Part shown: positions 31,865-41,017 of the stretch, piece by piece
Position numbering within the stretch: position 1 is the first letter of the stretch
Layout of the letters: the number at the start of each line of letters is the position of its first letter
From: Candidatus Kinetoplastibacterium oncopeltii TCC290E
GTDB lineage: Bacteria; Pseudomonadota; Gammaproteobacteria; Burkholderiales; Burkholderiaceae_B
Reading direction: 5' to 3'
NCBI RefSeq assembly: GCF_000340865.1
Contig: NC_020299.1
Span: 496,001 to 560,000, forward strand
DNA: 64,000 bases
The notes under the pieces: model-generated
The model's input: the letters and a program-made list of their open reading frames with translations, nothing else
What the model was told of the DNA's origin: nothing
Databases searched by the model: none
Translations under genes and position numbers: made by a program

Positions 31865-32638
31865 TTATTTTTCAATCAAAGAAGATATCAACCTAAGGTC
31901 ATTCCAAGATAACGGTTTTTCTTCAGGTTTCCTTAATAGATAAGCTGGATGGTAGCTCACAACAACTGGTATATTAGATTTTCTAGATTGAAAGTTATGA
32001 ATCTTACCTCTCATATTTTTTATGCTTTCATCGCTACATAGAAGTGTATTAGCCGCAAACTTACCTAAAGCTAATATCGTTTTAGGATTGATAATGTCTA
32101 TTTGATCCATTAAATAAGGAAGACAAGAATCTATCTCTTCTGGCCTAGGATTTCGATTTCCTGGAGGACGGCATTTTACAATATTAGAAATAAATGCATT
32201 AGAAAGTCGACTTATATTGATAGAATCAAGCATCATATCCAGTAATTTGCCCGATTTGCCTACAAAAGGCTTACCTTCAATATCTTCATATTCACCAGGG
32301 GCTTCACCTATTACCATACAATTAACATTAATTAAAACACCTGTTCCGAATACAACATTTTTCCTGTTATTACATAGAACACATTTTTTACAATTTTTAA
32401 TTTTTAATTTTAATATATTAGCAAATGAGTCTGGCTTATCTATTAAATCTTTTCTATTATCAATATTCTTTTTACCAATTTCATTAACTACAATATTACT
32501 TAAATGTTCGCTCTTATAGTTATCGTCCAAAAGAGATATTTTGTTAATATTTGTTTTTTTATCGGTGAATTTAGAATAAATAGATTCTTCTATACCCATC
32601 TCTTCTAAAAGTAAACATTGAAATTTATTTAAAGACAT
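31865..32638 (-). CDS. Uracil-DNA glycosylase, family 4 (iron-sulfur)
   Basis: Removes uracil from DNA after cytosine deamination. The C-terminal ~170 of 257 residues form the family 4 domain. CKKCVLC supplies the first Cys ligands and GEAPGEYEDIEGKPFVGKSG is motif A. IVKCRPPGNRNPRPEEIDSC carries the other two Cys ligands, and SYHPAYLLR is the catalytic C-terminal motif. The first 85 residues are a variable, polar extension with a conserved LLEEMGIEE start seen in beta-proteobacteria. It follows the tsaB-rimI fusion by 24 bp. Confidence 0.93.
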   Translation of the reverse strand: MSLNKFQCLLLEEMGIEESIYSKFTDKKTNINKISLLDDNYKSEHLSNIVVNEIGKKNIDNRKDLIDKPDSFANILKLKIKNCKKCVLCNNRKNVVFGTGVLINVNCMVIGEAPGEYEDIEGKPFVGKSGKLLDMMLDSINISRLSNAFISNIVKCRPPGNRNPRPEEIDSCLPYLMDQIDIINPKTILALGKFAANTLLCSDESIKNMRGKIHNFQSRKSNIPVVVSYHPAYLLRKPEEKPLSWNDLRLISSLIEK

Positions 32639-32662
32639 ATACTATAAGATTGTTTACTATAT

Positions 32663-33919
32663 TTAGATATTTTTTTTCATTACTAAAGCACTGTTAACTT
32701 TACCATTTTTTGATAAATAATAACCTTTGCGATTGCCTATAGTATAAAAGCCGTGTTTCTTATAAAAATTAATTGCTATTGCATTTGATTCATCTACCTC
32801 TAATAAAATATTTTTTAATGAGTAATTGTTACAGATTTTAAAACATAAATTTAATAATTTTGACCCTAATCCCTTACAACGAAAATCACTATCTACTCCA
32901 ATTCTTAATATATGAACAGCATCTGGAGCTACCATGGCTACACAAAAACATAATATAATGCCTTCATTATTTCTAATAAGGTAAGACTTATAACCAGATT
33001 CAATCGAATCTTTAAAATTACCTAATGTCCAAGGTGATATCTGTATCTTTTGTTCTAATTTTGAGACTTCATCAATATCACTCATGAGCATGTCTAATGG
33101 CTCTAGATAATCAAAAATTCCCACCTTCGGGTTACCACCACCCATACCTTGTGATATTTCTAATGAAGTAAATGCTATCTTATTTCTAACATATAAAGGA
33201 CTAACAATATCGGGTGATACAATTTTATTATTTAAAAAATCATTTCTTGCTAAATATGCAACATCTTTTACTCCAGGATAATAGGTTTCAGAATTTATCC
33301 ATCCATCTGGAATCTCTAAGAAAGAATATGCTTTCCATGCATCTCCTGCTAATAAATAATCTGTTTCTGAATAAATATTAGCTTTCCATATAATAGATTT
33401 ATGTTTTATCCAATTAGACAAGCTAGAATTAGATATCAATATAGGTGATTGCAATACTGTACAGATACATTCGTCGTTATTAGAATGATGTTTTTTGAAT
33501 GAATATGCTGATACATATAACTCACCCATACGAGCATCTGTAGCAACTACAACTATTCTGTTATTTCTGATATTAGAACTTAAATTATTGGCTAAAGCAT
33601 ACGAAGACCCAACTGGAATTACTGGTATATTCAAAGATAATCCTATGCCTTTAGCTTGGCTACATGAAATTCTTAGTCCAGTAAATTTTCCTGGACCTGA
33701 TCCAAATGCTACAACATCTAAATCGTAGGTTCTAAGATGGTATTTAGATAATAAAAAACTAGATTTAATTAAAAGCAACTCAGAATATAATTTTGAGTCC
33801 TCAAATTCAAAACAAGAATACTCGAGAACAGAACCTGTTCTGCTAAATATTAATAGAGCTACTCCTGAGTAACAGGATGATGTCTCAAAGGCTAATAAAT
33901 TGATACTTTTTTTATCCAT
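32663..33919 (-). CDS. TsaB-RimI fusion protein
   Basis: One continuous 418-codon frame covers two usually separate enzymes. Residues 1-252 are TsaB, which works with TsaD/TsaE in t6A37 tRNA modification: LLAFETSS, AFGSGPGKFTGLRISCSQAKG, VVATDARMGELYVSAY, and a closing PLYVRNKIAFTS. Residues from about 279 to 418 are RimI, the N-acetyltransferase of ribosomal protein S18: ISPWTLGNF, an acetyl-CoA loop RCKGLGSKLL, ILLEVDESNAIAINFYKKHGF with the catalytic Glu and Tyr, and GNRKGYYL. About 26 residues of linker join them. In Bordetella the two are neighbouring genes followed by the glycosylase, as here, so a stop loss or deletion could have fused them. Confidence 0.9.
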   Translation of the reverse strand: MDKKSINLLAFETSSCYSGVALLIFSRTGSVLEYSCFEFEDSKLYSELLLIKSSFLLSKYHLRTYDLDVVAFGSGPGKFTGLRISCSQAKGIGLSLNIPVIPVGSSYALANNLSSNIRNNRIVVVATDARMGELYVSAYSFKKHHSNNDECICTVLQSPILISNSSLSNWIKHKSIIWKANIYSETDYLLAGDAWKAYSFLEIPDGWINSETYYPGVKDVAYLARNDFLNNKIVSPDIVSPLYVRNKIAFTSLEISQGMGGGNPKVGIFDYLEPLDMLMSDIDEVSKLEQKIQISPWTLGNFKDSIESGYKSYLIRNNEGIILCFCVAMVAPDAVHILRIGVDSDFRCKGLGSKLLNLCFKICNNYSLKNILLEVDESNAIAINFYKKHGFYTIGNRKGYYLSKNGKVNSALVMKKNI

Positions 33920-34041
33920 ATAACAAAATCTACCACAAGTTAACTACTGAAATCAGATTATGATAATCAAAAAATTCCTAGTACTAATAATTATACATAA
34001 TAAAGTAATTAATCTTTAAAATATACTTGTTGTTACGTTCA

Positions 34042-34071
34042 TTGAACATTGTTAGTATGTAAAAATACATT
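34042..34071 (+). promoter_or_regulatory. Possible sigma-70 promoter of ahpC
   Basis: TTGAAC at 34042-34047 and TACATT at 34066-34071 with an 18-base spacer, about 60 bases before the ahpC start. This is a fair match to a housekeeping promoter. In such AT-rich sequence a chance match is possible. Confidence 0.35.
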
Positions 34072-34129
34072 AGCCTTATTAACGCAGTGTATTTAATTTT
34101 GAAATAGTTACTTCAAATAAGGATTTAAT

Positions 34130-34678
34130 ATGAAAACAGTTGGTGAAAAGTTAGAATCTTTTAGAATTACAGGAGTAAAACCAGGATTCAATAACCATGA
34201 AGAGAATGGAGTTTCTGCATTTGAAGAGATTACAGAGAGTTCTTTTCCTGGAAAATGGAAAGTAATTTACTTTTATCCAAAGGATTTTACTTTTGTATGT
34301 CCTACAGAGATTATTGGTTTCGATAAACTATCAAAAGAGTTTGAAGATAGAGATGCAATTCTTATGGGTGGATCTGTAGATAATGAGTTCGTTAAACTTG
34401 CCTGGCGCAGAGAACATCCTGGATTAAGTAAACTAAAACACTATCAGTTTGGCGATACATCTGGGTCTTTAATTGACCAACTAGGAGTGCGCGATGAAAA
34501 TGCAGGTGTAGCTTTAAGAGCAACTTTTATAGTAGATCCAGATAATGTTATACAACATGTATCTGTAAATAATCTTAGTGTTGGTAGAAATCCAGAAGAA
34601 GTTTTGAGATTATTGGACAGTTTCCAAACCGGAGAACTATGTCCATGCAACCGTAAAATTGATGGTGAAACATTATAG
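34130..34678 (+). CDS. ahpC: Alkyl hydroperoxide reductase AhpC-type peroxiredoxin
   Basis: Two-Cys peroxiredoxin of 182 residues that reduces hydrogen peroxide and organic peroxides. The peroxidatic Cys57 is in FTFVCPTE. The resolving region has Cys171 and Cys173 in GELCPCNR, the form seen in AhpC proteins that pair with AhpD. The ribosome site AAGGA is well placed. No ahpD or ahpF lies next to it, although ahpD normally follows this type; the electron donor is therefore unclear. A terminator hairpin follows. It is divergent from tsaB-rimI. Confidence 0.95.
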   Translation: MKTVGEKLESFRITGVKPGFNNHEENGVSAFEEITESSFPGKWKVIYFYPKDFTFVCPTEIIGFDKLSKEFEDRDAILMGGSVDNEFVKLAWRREHPGLSKLKHYQFGDTSGSLIDQLGVRDENAGVALRATFIVDPDNVIQHVSVNNLSVGRNPEEVLRLLDSFQTGELCPCNRKIDGETL

Positions 34679-34745
34679 ATTTCTCATATCTATTTACATA
34701 TAATTAAAATTGTTAATAGATATATTTCTTTTATTAAAAATAATA

Positions 34746-34790
34746 GATAAAACTGATGCTAAACATATATAAACATCGGTTTTATCTTAT
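34746..34790. terminator. Bidirectional terminator hairpin between ahpC and ispF
   Basis: GATAAAACTGATG (34746-34758) pairs with CATCGGTTTTATC (34774-34786), 13 bp with one G-T wobble, and a 15-base loop. T-rich sequence follows on the plus strand. It lies between two convergent genes, so it can end both transcripts. The U tract is short and interrupted. Confidence 0.65.
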
Positions 34791-35297
34791 TTATGCATTT
34801 TCATTATTAAAATTATTATTAGCTAAAAGAACAATAGCGTTAGCTGATATACCTTCTTTTCTCCCTATATGTCCTAAATTCTCATTGGTTTTTGCCTTAA
34901 TATTTATATATCTAGCATCAACTTCTAGATCTTGTGATATGTTATTTATCATAGAATTTATATAATTCGATAGTCTAGGAGATTGTGCATGTATTGTCGT
35001 ATCTAAATTCACAACTTTAAATCCATTGGAATTTATTTTTTTAGCAGTTTCTCTTAAAATTATTCTGCTATCTATATCTTTATATTGAATATTATCATCA
35101 GGGAAATTGCTACCTATATCACCTAATCTAGCGGCCCCTAAAAGGGCATCTATTATTGCATGTATTAAAACATCTGCATCGGAATGTCCGATCAGTCCGT
35201 GACTATAAGGAATATTAACACCACCTATTTTTAATTGATAACCAAAAATTAACTGGTGTATATCAAATCCCTGACCTACATAAAACGGGTAATTCAT
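34791..35297 (-). CDS. ispF: 2-C-methyl-D-erythritol 2,4-cyclodiphosphate synthase
   Basis: MEP-pathway enzyme that forms the cyclodiphosphate. The 168-residue product has metal ligands Asp12 and His14 (GFDIHQL) and His46, the GHSDADVLIHAIIDALLGAA segment, GDIGSNFPD, and the C-terminal KTNENLGHIGRKEGISANAIVLL. Its first codons overlap the end of ispD by 4 bp, so the two are translationally coupled. Isoprenoid supply for quinones and undecaprenyl phosphate is thus kept in the cell. Confidence 0.96.
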   Translation of the reverse strand: MNYPFYVGQGFDIHQLIFGYQLKIGGVNIPYSHGLIGHSDADVLIHAIIDALLGAARLGDIGSNFPDDNIQYKDIDSRIILRETAKKINSNGFKVVNLDTTIHAQSPRLSNYINSMINNISQDLEVDARYINIKAKTNENLGHIGRKEGISANAIVLLANNNFNNENA

Positions 35298-35986
35298 ATT
35301 ATTTTTTCCATTATATCAAAATCTTCTGGCCAAGTAACTTTCATGTTATATAAAGATCCTCTAACTATGATTGGTTTCAACCCTATAAATTCCAATGCAG
35401 AAGATTCATCCGTTGTAAATAAACCACTATCTGATATTTTGTTTAAAGCCTTACATAAAGAAGAAATTCTAAACATCTGTGGGGTTTGAGCCAACCATAA
35501 ATTATGTCTTTCTACAGTAAAATCAACTACATTTTCTATGCTTTTTTTTATAGTATTAGACACTGGTATAGCTAATAATCCTCCAACAATATTACTTGTT
35601 GATAAACACTTATCTATGAGAGAACTTAAACATGAAATAGGTAAACCAGGACGTGCAGCATCATGTATTATGACCCAATCATTATTAAAAACATCTATAC
35701 TATTAACTGTATTTCTCACAGTTTCAAAACGAGTAGAACCGCCATATTTCCTTACTGTAACTTTTGATAATCCTGACAATAGTTTTTCTGCCAAAGTATC
35801 TTGTGGAGAAACAGATACTATTATTTGTCTAATTCTAGAATCAGCTAATAAAGACATAATGCTGTGAATTAGCATTGGCTTACCAGCAATATTACGGTAT
35901 TGTTTAGGCAACTCATGAGCCGAATTTTTACATGCCCTAGTTCCTGCTCCTGCTGCTGGAATTATAGCAATTAAAGAATTTTCCAT
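35294..35986 (-). CDS. ispD: 2-C-methyl-D-erythritol 4-phosphate cytidylyltransferase
   Basis: Transfers CMP to methylerythritol phosphate in the MEP pathway. The 230-residue product has the nucleotide loop IIPAAGAGTRA near 9-19 and the LPKQYRNIAGKPMLIHSI start. HDAARPGLP near 108-116, the AQTPQMF segment and TDESSALE are also present. The N-terminal loop is followed by CKNSAHELPKQY, slightly longer than usual. It is divergent from mfd with only 37 bp between the two start codons. Confidence 0.96.
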   Translation of the reverse strand: MENSLIAIIPAAGAGTRACKNSAHELPKQYRNIAGKPMLIHSIMSLLADSRIRQIIVSVSPQDTLAEKLLSGLSKVTVRKYGGSTRFETVRNTVNSIDVFNNDWVIIHDAARPGLPISCLSSLIDKCLSTSNIVGGLLAIPVSNTIKKSIENVVDFTVERHNLWLAQTPQMFRISSLCKALNKISDSGLFTTDESSALEFIGLKPIIVRGSLYNMKVTWPEDFDIMEKII

Positions 35987-36023
35987 TTTATTTTAAAATA
36001 TCTTGATAATATTAAGAACTAAG

Positions 36024-39000
36024 ATGTCAAAACATATTAATTTTTTAGATAAATCTTATCTGTCTACCATAACTGAAAACTTATTAAAAATGTTGAAGAA
36101 AGGTAGCAAATATTATTATGAAAGACCATTCGGTTCTGGAACACCTATGTTGATATCTAATTTAGCTATTAACAGTAAAAAATTAACCACAATCTTTACA
36201 AGTAACTTTATAGAAGCAAAACAAATATCATCTGACATAAAATCATTTTCCCCAGATTTACGTGTGGCTACAATGCCAGATTGGGAAATATTACCCTATG
36301 ATGAATTTTCTCCAAATAATAGAATTATATCTGATAGGATGAAAATCCTGTATGACTTATTAAATAAAAATATAGATGTGTTAACTATATCTACTACAAC
36401 GGCCATACACAAGATCTCTCCACCAGAATTTATAGCTGCATATAGCTTTAATTTTAGTAAAAATGATGTAATAAATGAACAAAATCTCAAAAAACAATTA
36501 GAGATTGCAAATTATAAACATGTAACGCAAGTTAGAAATTTTGCAGAATTTTGTATAAGAGGTAGCATTATAGATCTTTTCCCTATGGGCTCTACTACAC
36601 CATACAGAATAGATCTGTATGATAATATTATAGAATCAATAAGATCATTCGATCCCGAAACACAATGTAGTACTGGCTTGATTGAAAATATAGAAATATT
36701 ACCAGGAAAAGAATTTCCATTGGATGATCAAGCAATAAAACTATTCAGAAATAAATTTAGGGAATATTTTGATGGAGATCCATCTAAATATTCAATATAT
36801 AGAGAAATAGGGAAAGGATCCACATTCCATGGTGTAGAATACTACCTTCCATTTTTTTTTGAAAAAACTGCTACTATTTTTGAATATCTACCAGATGATT
36901 GTATCTGCATAACCCCAGATAATATAGATTTAATTATAACTAAATATCATTTAGACATAAACGAAAGATATAACTTTTTAAAACATGATATAGAGAGACC
37001 TGTTATTTCTCCAGATAATCTTTTCTTAAATAAAGAATCATTTTATAAAGAAGCTAAAAATTTTAAACATTTATCACTAAAAACATCAAAAAATAATCAT
37101 TTTGAAAATTTAGAAAGTACAAATAATTTCAGTTCACAAGTAAATTGGTTAGATAAAATAATCGAAATTATGAATTTTAATAGTAAATGGAAAATACTTA
37201 TATTTATAAATTCAGAAAAAAAAATAAATTTATTAAAAAATAGGATTAATTCAGATACTAATTTTATAGCAAGTTATCCATCTTCAGTCCAGGAATTTAT
37301 CAATAATGATGAAAAATGTGGATTAATATTTGCACAAATAAATACAAGCTTCAAGTTCCTACCAGATAATTTGCTTATTATCGCCGAAAATAGCTTCCAT
37401 AACGAAAACTATAATAAATATGCCAAAAAAAGAAATAACCAAAAATCTCAGAATATAGAAACAGTAGTTAAAGATATTTCAGAAATTAATATAGGAGATC
37501 CTATTGTACATAATCAACATGGTATAGGAAGATATAATGGCTTAATACGTATGCAGACTAATGGAATAGATATGGAGCTTCTGCAAATAGAATATGCTAA
37601 TAAAGCTTCTTTGTACGTACCAATTGCTCATATGCATGTTATTTCTAAATATATAGGAACTGATATAGAATCAGCACCATTGCATCAACTAGGATCTGAT
37701 CAATGGGAGAAAAAATATAAAAAAGCTACAAAACAAATTTATGATACAGCTACAGAATTACTGGATTTATATACGCAACGTAATATTAATAAACATGGAT
37801 TTGGTTTTAAAATGCCCTCGGAGGAATATATAAGATTTTCAGATGAATTTGGTTTTGAAGAAACTATAGATCAAACAAATGCTATTAATGATGTTATAAA
37901 TGATATGATCTCTGAAAGATCGATGGACAGATTAATCTGTGGAGATGTTGGTTTTGGTAAAACAGAGATAGCATTAAGAGCCGCATTCATAGCAATATCA
38001 AACAATAAGCAAGTATCTATTCTATGTCCGACAACTTTACTTTCAGAGCAACATACTCAAACATTTATAAATAGATTTGAGAACTGGCCTGTGCGTATAG
38101 CAGAATTATCTAGATTTAAAACAAAAAAAGAGATTTCACAGAATATTTACGATATAAACAATGGCAATATTGACATAGTTATAGGAACACATAAAGTTTT
38201 ATCTAAAGATGTAAAATTTAAAAATTTAGGGCTTGTTATAATAGATGAAGAACACCGCTTTGGTGTAAGACAAAAAGAATTATTAAGAAAAATAAAACCG
38301 AATGTTGATGTACTAACACTAAGTGCGACACCTATACCAAGAACATTAGGAATGTCTTTAGAGGGGATAAGAGATTTTTCTATAATATCGACAGCTCCTA
38401 AAAAAAGATTACCTATAAAAACATTTGTACGTAAATATAATAAAAATGTCATAAAAGAAGCTATGACACGAGAGCTTAGGCGTGGTGGGCAGATATATTT
38501 TTTACATAATGAAGTAAGTACTATTGAAAATAAAAGGCAATCTATAAAAGACATAATGCCTGAAGCAAAAATTGCAATCGCACATGGTCAAATGCATGAA
38601 AGAGATCTTGAAGGTGTAATGAAGGAATTCTATAAGAGTCATTATGATATATTATTGTGTACAACAATTATAGAAACAGGAATAGATATTCCAAATGCTA
38701 ATACTATAATCATTGACCATGCAAACAATTTTGGTTTGGCTCAACTACACCAACTTAGAGGTAGAGTTGGCCGATCTTATCATCAAGCTTATGCTTATTT
38801 ATTAATTCAAGATGAAGAATCAATAACTAGCCAAGCAAAGAAAAGATTAGAAGCAATACAAGCAATGGAAGACTTAGGCTCAGGATTTTATTTAGCGATG
38901 CATGACTTAGAGATACGAGGAGCAGGAGAAATATTAGGAGAATCTCAATCTGGAAATCATATACATGAAATTGGTTATTCTATGTATAATGAAATATTGA

Positions 39001-39494
39001 AAAGCTCTATCGATGCTATTAAGAACGGTTATAATTATGAAATTACTAGTAAAAATTCACATTACTGTGAAGTAAATATACATGAGGCAGCACTATTACC
39101 AGATAAATATTGTTCTGATATACCATCGAGATTGGAAATTTATAAACGTTTATCTCATGCATCATCTATAGATGATTTAATAATTATTAAAAATGAATTG
39201 ATAGATAGATTTGGAAAGCTACCTGTTCAAGCAGAAAATCTTATTCTAATACATAGGATTAGAATAACAGCTCAGTCTTCTGGCATAATAGAAATTGATA
39301 TGTCTGACAAAAAAATAATAATTAAATTTAATGAAAGATCAAATATTGATCCTACTAAATTGATAGAAATATACAAAAATTCAAAAGCTCTTAAATTTCA
39401 ACAAGAGAATAAAATATTTATAAATTTATGTATACCAAATATAAAAGATAGAACAAACGAAATATTAAAAATAATTAAAAGCTTAAAACAATAA
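36024..39494 (+). CDS. mfd: Transcription-repair coupling factor Mfd
   Basis: Mfd releases RNA polymerase stalled at DNA damage and recruits UvrA. From the ATG at 36024 the product has about 1,156 residues, full length. An N-terminal UvrB-like module contains LPDWEILPYDEFSPN-type sequence. The RNA-polymerase-interacting domain begins GDPIVHNQHGIGRYNGL. The RecG-like translocase has GDVGFGKTEIA, DEEHRFGV, LSATPIPRTL, TTIIETGIDIPNANT and QLRGRVGR. A C-terminal TRCF domain follows. I prefer ATG 36024 over the TTG at 36003. It is convergent with nuoN, 21 bp away. Confidence 0.97.
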   Translation: MSKHINFLDKSYLSTITENLLKMLKKGSKYYYERPFGSGTPMLISNLAINSKKLTTIFTSNFIEAKQISSDIKSFSPDLRVATMPDWEILPYDEFSPNNRIISDRMKILYDLLNKNIDVLTISTTTAIHKISPPEFIAAYSFNFSKNDVINEQNLKKQLEIANYKHVTQVRNFAEFCIRGSIIDLFPMGSTTPYRIDLYDNIIESIRSFDPETQCSTGLIENIEILPGKEFPLDDQAIKLFRNKFREYFDGDPSKYSIYREIGKGSTFHGVEYYLPFFFEKTATIFEYLPDDCICITPDNIDLIITKYHLDINERYNFLKHDIERPVISPDNLFLNKESFYKEAKNFKHLSLKTSKNNHFENLESTNNFSSQVNWLDKIIEIMNFNSKWKILIFINSEKKINLLKNRINSDTNFIASYPSSVQEFINNDEKCGLIFAQINTSFKFLPDNLLIIAENSFHNENYNKYAKKRNNQKSQNIETVVKDISEINIGDPIVHNQHGIGRYNGLIRMQTNGIDMELLQIEYANKASLYVPIAHMHVISKYIGTDIESAPLHQLGSDQWEKKYKKATKQIYDTATELLDLYTQRNINKHGFGFKMPSEEYIRFSDEFGFEETIDQTNAINDVINDMISERSMDRLICGDVGFGKTEIALRAAFIAISNNKQVSILCPTTLLSEQHTQTFINRFENWPVRIAELSRFKTKKEISQNIYDINNGNIDIVIGTHKVLSKDVKFKNLGLVIIDEEHRFGVRQKELLRKIKPNVDVLTLSATPIPRTLGMSLEGIRDFSIISTAPKKRLPIKTFVRKYNKNVIKEAMTRELRRGGQIYFLHNEVSTIENKRQSIKDIMPEAKIAIAHGQMHERDLEGVMKEFYKSHYDILLCTTIIETGIDIPNANTIIIDHANNFGLAQLHQLRGRVGRSYHQAYAYLLIQDEESITSQAKKRLEAIQAMEDLGSGFYLAMHDLEIRGAGEILGESQSGNHIHEIGYSMYNEILKSSIDAIKNGYNYEITSKNSHYCEVNIHEAALLPDKYCSDIPSRLEIYKRLSHASSIDDLIIIKNELIDRFGKLPVQAENLILIHRIRITAQSSGIIEIDMSDKKIIIKFNERSNIDPTKLIEIYKNSKALKFQQENKIFINLCIPNIKDRTNEILKIIKSLKQ

Positions 39495-39515
39495 ATAATT
39501 CAAAATATTTTTTTA

Positions 39516-41003
39516 TTAAAAAGATTTGTTTGCTACATCTATACAAAAATTTAAAAGTAGATCTGGAAATATACTTAGAACAATTATTAATAACAAATTA
39601 AGCAATAAAAAATATAAAGCGAAATCATTATTATTACTACTATTGTCTGGTTTGATTAAATAATTATAATTAATTTCAGAGTTATCAAAATAAGAAACTT
39701 TTATAACTCTTAAGTAATAAAAAGCACCAATTAATGAAAAAAATATAGCTATCAATGATACAAAAATATAACCTGAATTTATTAAAACATTGAATATAGA
39801 TAATTTTGCATAAAAACCTATAAATGGAGGTATTCCAGCTAATGAAAGCATAGTTACCAACACTACAAAAGCTACCAAAGAATTGTGTTTTTTTAACCCT
39901 ATCAAATCATTGATATATATGCATTCTTTACCTTTGGATAATAACAGAATAGAGCCAAAAATAGCTAATGTATTCAAAGCATATATTATAATATAGTACA
40001 TTGATGAAGAGTATGTGACGCTATTTGAGAAACAATTATCTTTGCTGATTAAACCTAAAAGTACAAACCCCATATGGGATATTGCTGAGTATGCTAACAT
40101 TCTCTTTAGGTCTTTCTGCATAATAGCTGTAATATTACCTATACATAAAGATAATAAAGAAAAAGAAACTAATAAAGAATTCCAATCAACAAAATCAAAA
40201 CATTCTAATGAATTTACAAATAATCTAGATAGAACAGCAAAAATAGCAATTTTGGGAACAGTTCCAAGAAATAATGTAACTACTGTAGGAGAACCCTGAT
40301 AAACATCAGGAAGCCACATGTGAAATGGAACTATACCAAATTTAAAAACTAAACCGGATACTAAAAGCATAAAACCTAGTATTAGTACCTTAATGTTTAC
40401 AATGTCGTTTAAATTAACAGATGTTATAACAGGAAAATCCAATGAGTTTGTGACCCCGTATATAATAGATACCCCATACAAAAAAACTCCAGATGCAACC
40501 GATCCTAAAACAAAATACTTAATTGAAGCTTCGATATTAATTACTATATCTCTACGTATAGCTATCATAGCGTATAGTGGTAAAGACATCAGTTCTATTC
40601 CAAGGTAAAGAGATATAAAATTACCAGAAGAAATCATTACCATTTGACCAAGAAGAGATAGTAACAACAACACATAAAATTCACCGCCATTTTTTATCAT
40701 ATTGAATTCTATCAAGTAAGATTTACTATAGACAAGAATCAAGAATATAATGAAAGACGATATAATTTTTAAAAAATGAGAAAAACAATCTATTATCAAT
40801 AAAGTACCAAAGACTGTTCCTGATGAACTATGTTTAAATTGAACAATAGATATTGTACTTATGATAATAAGAGTTAATAAACTTGCAATGAAAGTTAAAA
40901 ATCTATTCTTATCAACACTAAACATATCAAGAACTAAAATAACTAAACTTAAAAAAAGCAATGTTATTTCTGGAGCTATTAAGAAAAAATTAGTATCTTG
41001 CAT
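39516..41003 (-). CDS. nuoN: NADH-quinone oxidoreductase subunit N
   Basis: Proton-pumping antiporter-like membrane subunit of respiratory complex I, 495 residues with about 14 transmembrane segments. Landmarks are GIELMSLPLYAMIA near 128-141, FGIVPFHMWLPDVYQGSPTVVT near 222-243, and KDLKRMLAYSAISHMGFVLLGL near 294-315 with the buried Lys residues. It is the last gene of the nuoA-N operon. No clear intrinsic terminator lies in the 21 bp before the convergent mfd end. Confidence 0.97.
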   Translation of the reverse strand: MQDTNFFLIAPEITLLFLSLVILVLDMFSVDKNRFLTFIASLLTLIIISTISIVQFKHSSSGTVFGTLLIIDCFSHFLKIISSFIIFLILVYSKSYLIEFNMIKNGGEFYVLLLLSLLGQMVMISSGNFISLYLGIELMSLPLYAMIAIRRDIVINIEASIKYFVLGSVASGVFLYGVSIIYGVTNSLDFPVITSVNLNDIVNIKVLILGFMLLVSGLVFKFGIVPFHMWLPDVYQGSPTVVTLFLGTVPKIAIFAVLSRLFVNSLECFDFVDWNSLLVSFSLLSLCIGNITAIMQKDLKRMLAYSAISHMGFVLLGLISKDNCFSNSVTYSSSMYYIIIYALNTLAIFGSILLLSKGKECIYINDLIGLKKHNSLVAFVVLVTMLSLAGIPPFIGFYAKLSIFNVLINSGYIFVSLIAIFFSLIGAFYYLRVIKVSYFDNSEINYNYLIKPDNSSNNNDFALYFLLLNLLLIIVLSIFPDLLLNFCIDVANKSF

Positions 41004-41017
41004 ATATTTTCATCTAT

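Noticed and set aside
38147-38554. 135-codon minus-strand frame inside mfd
   Set aside because: Antisense to the helicase motifs of mfd; a shadow frame.
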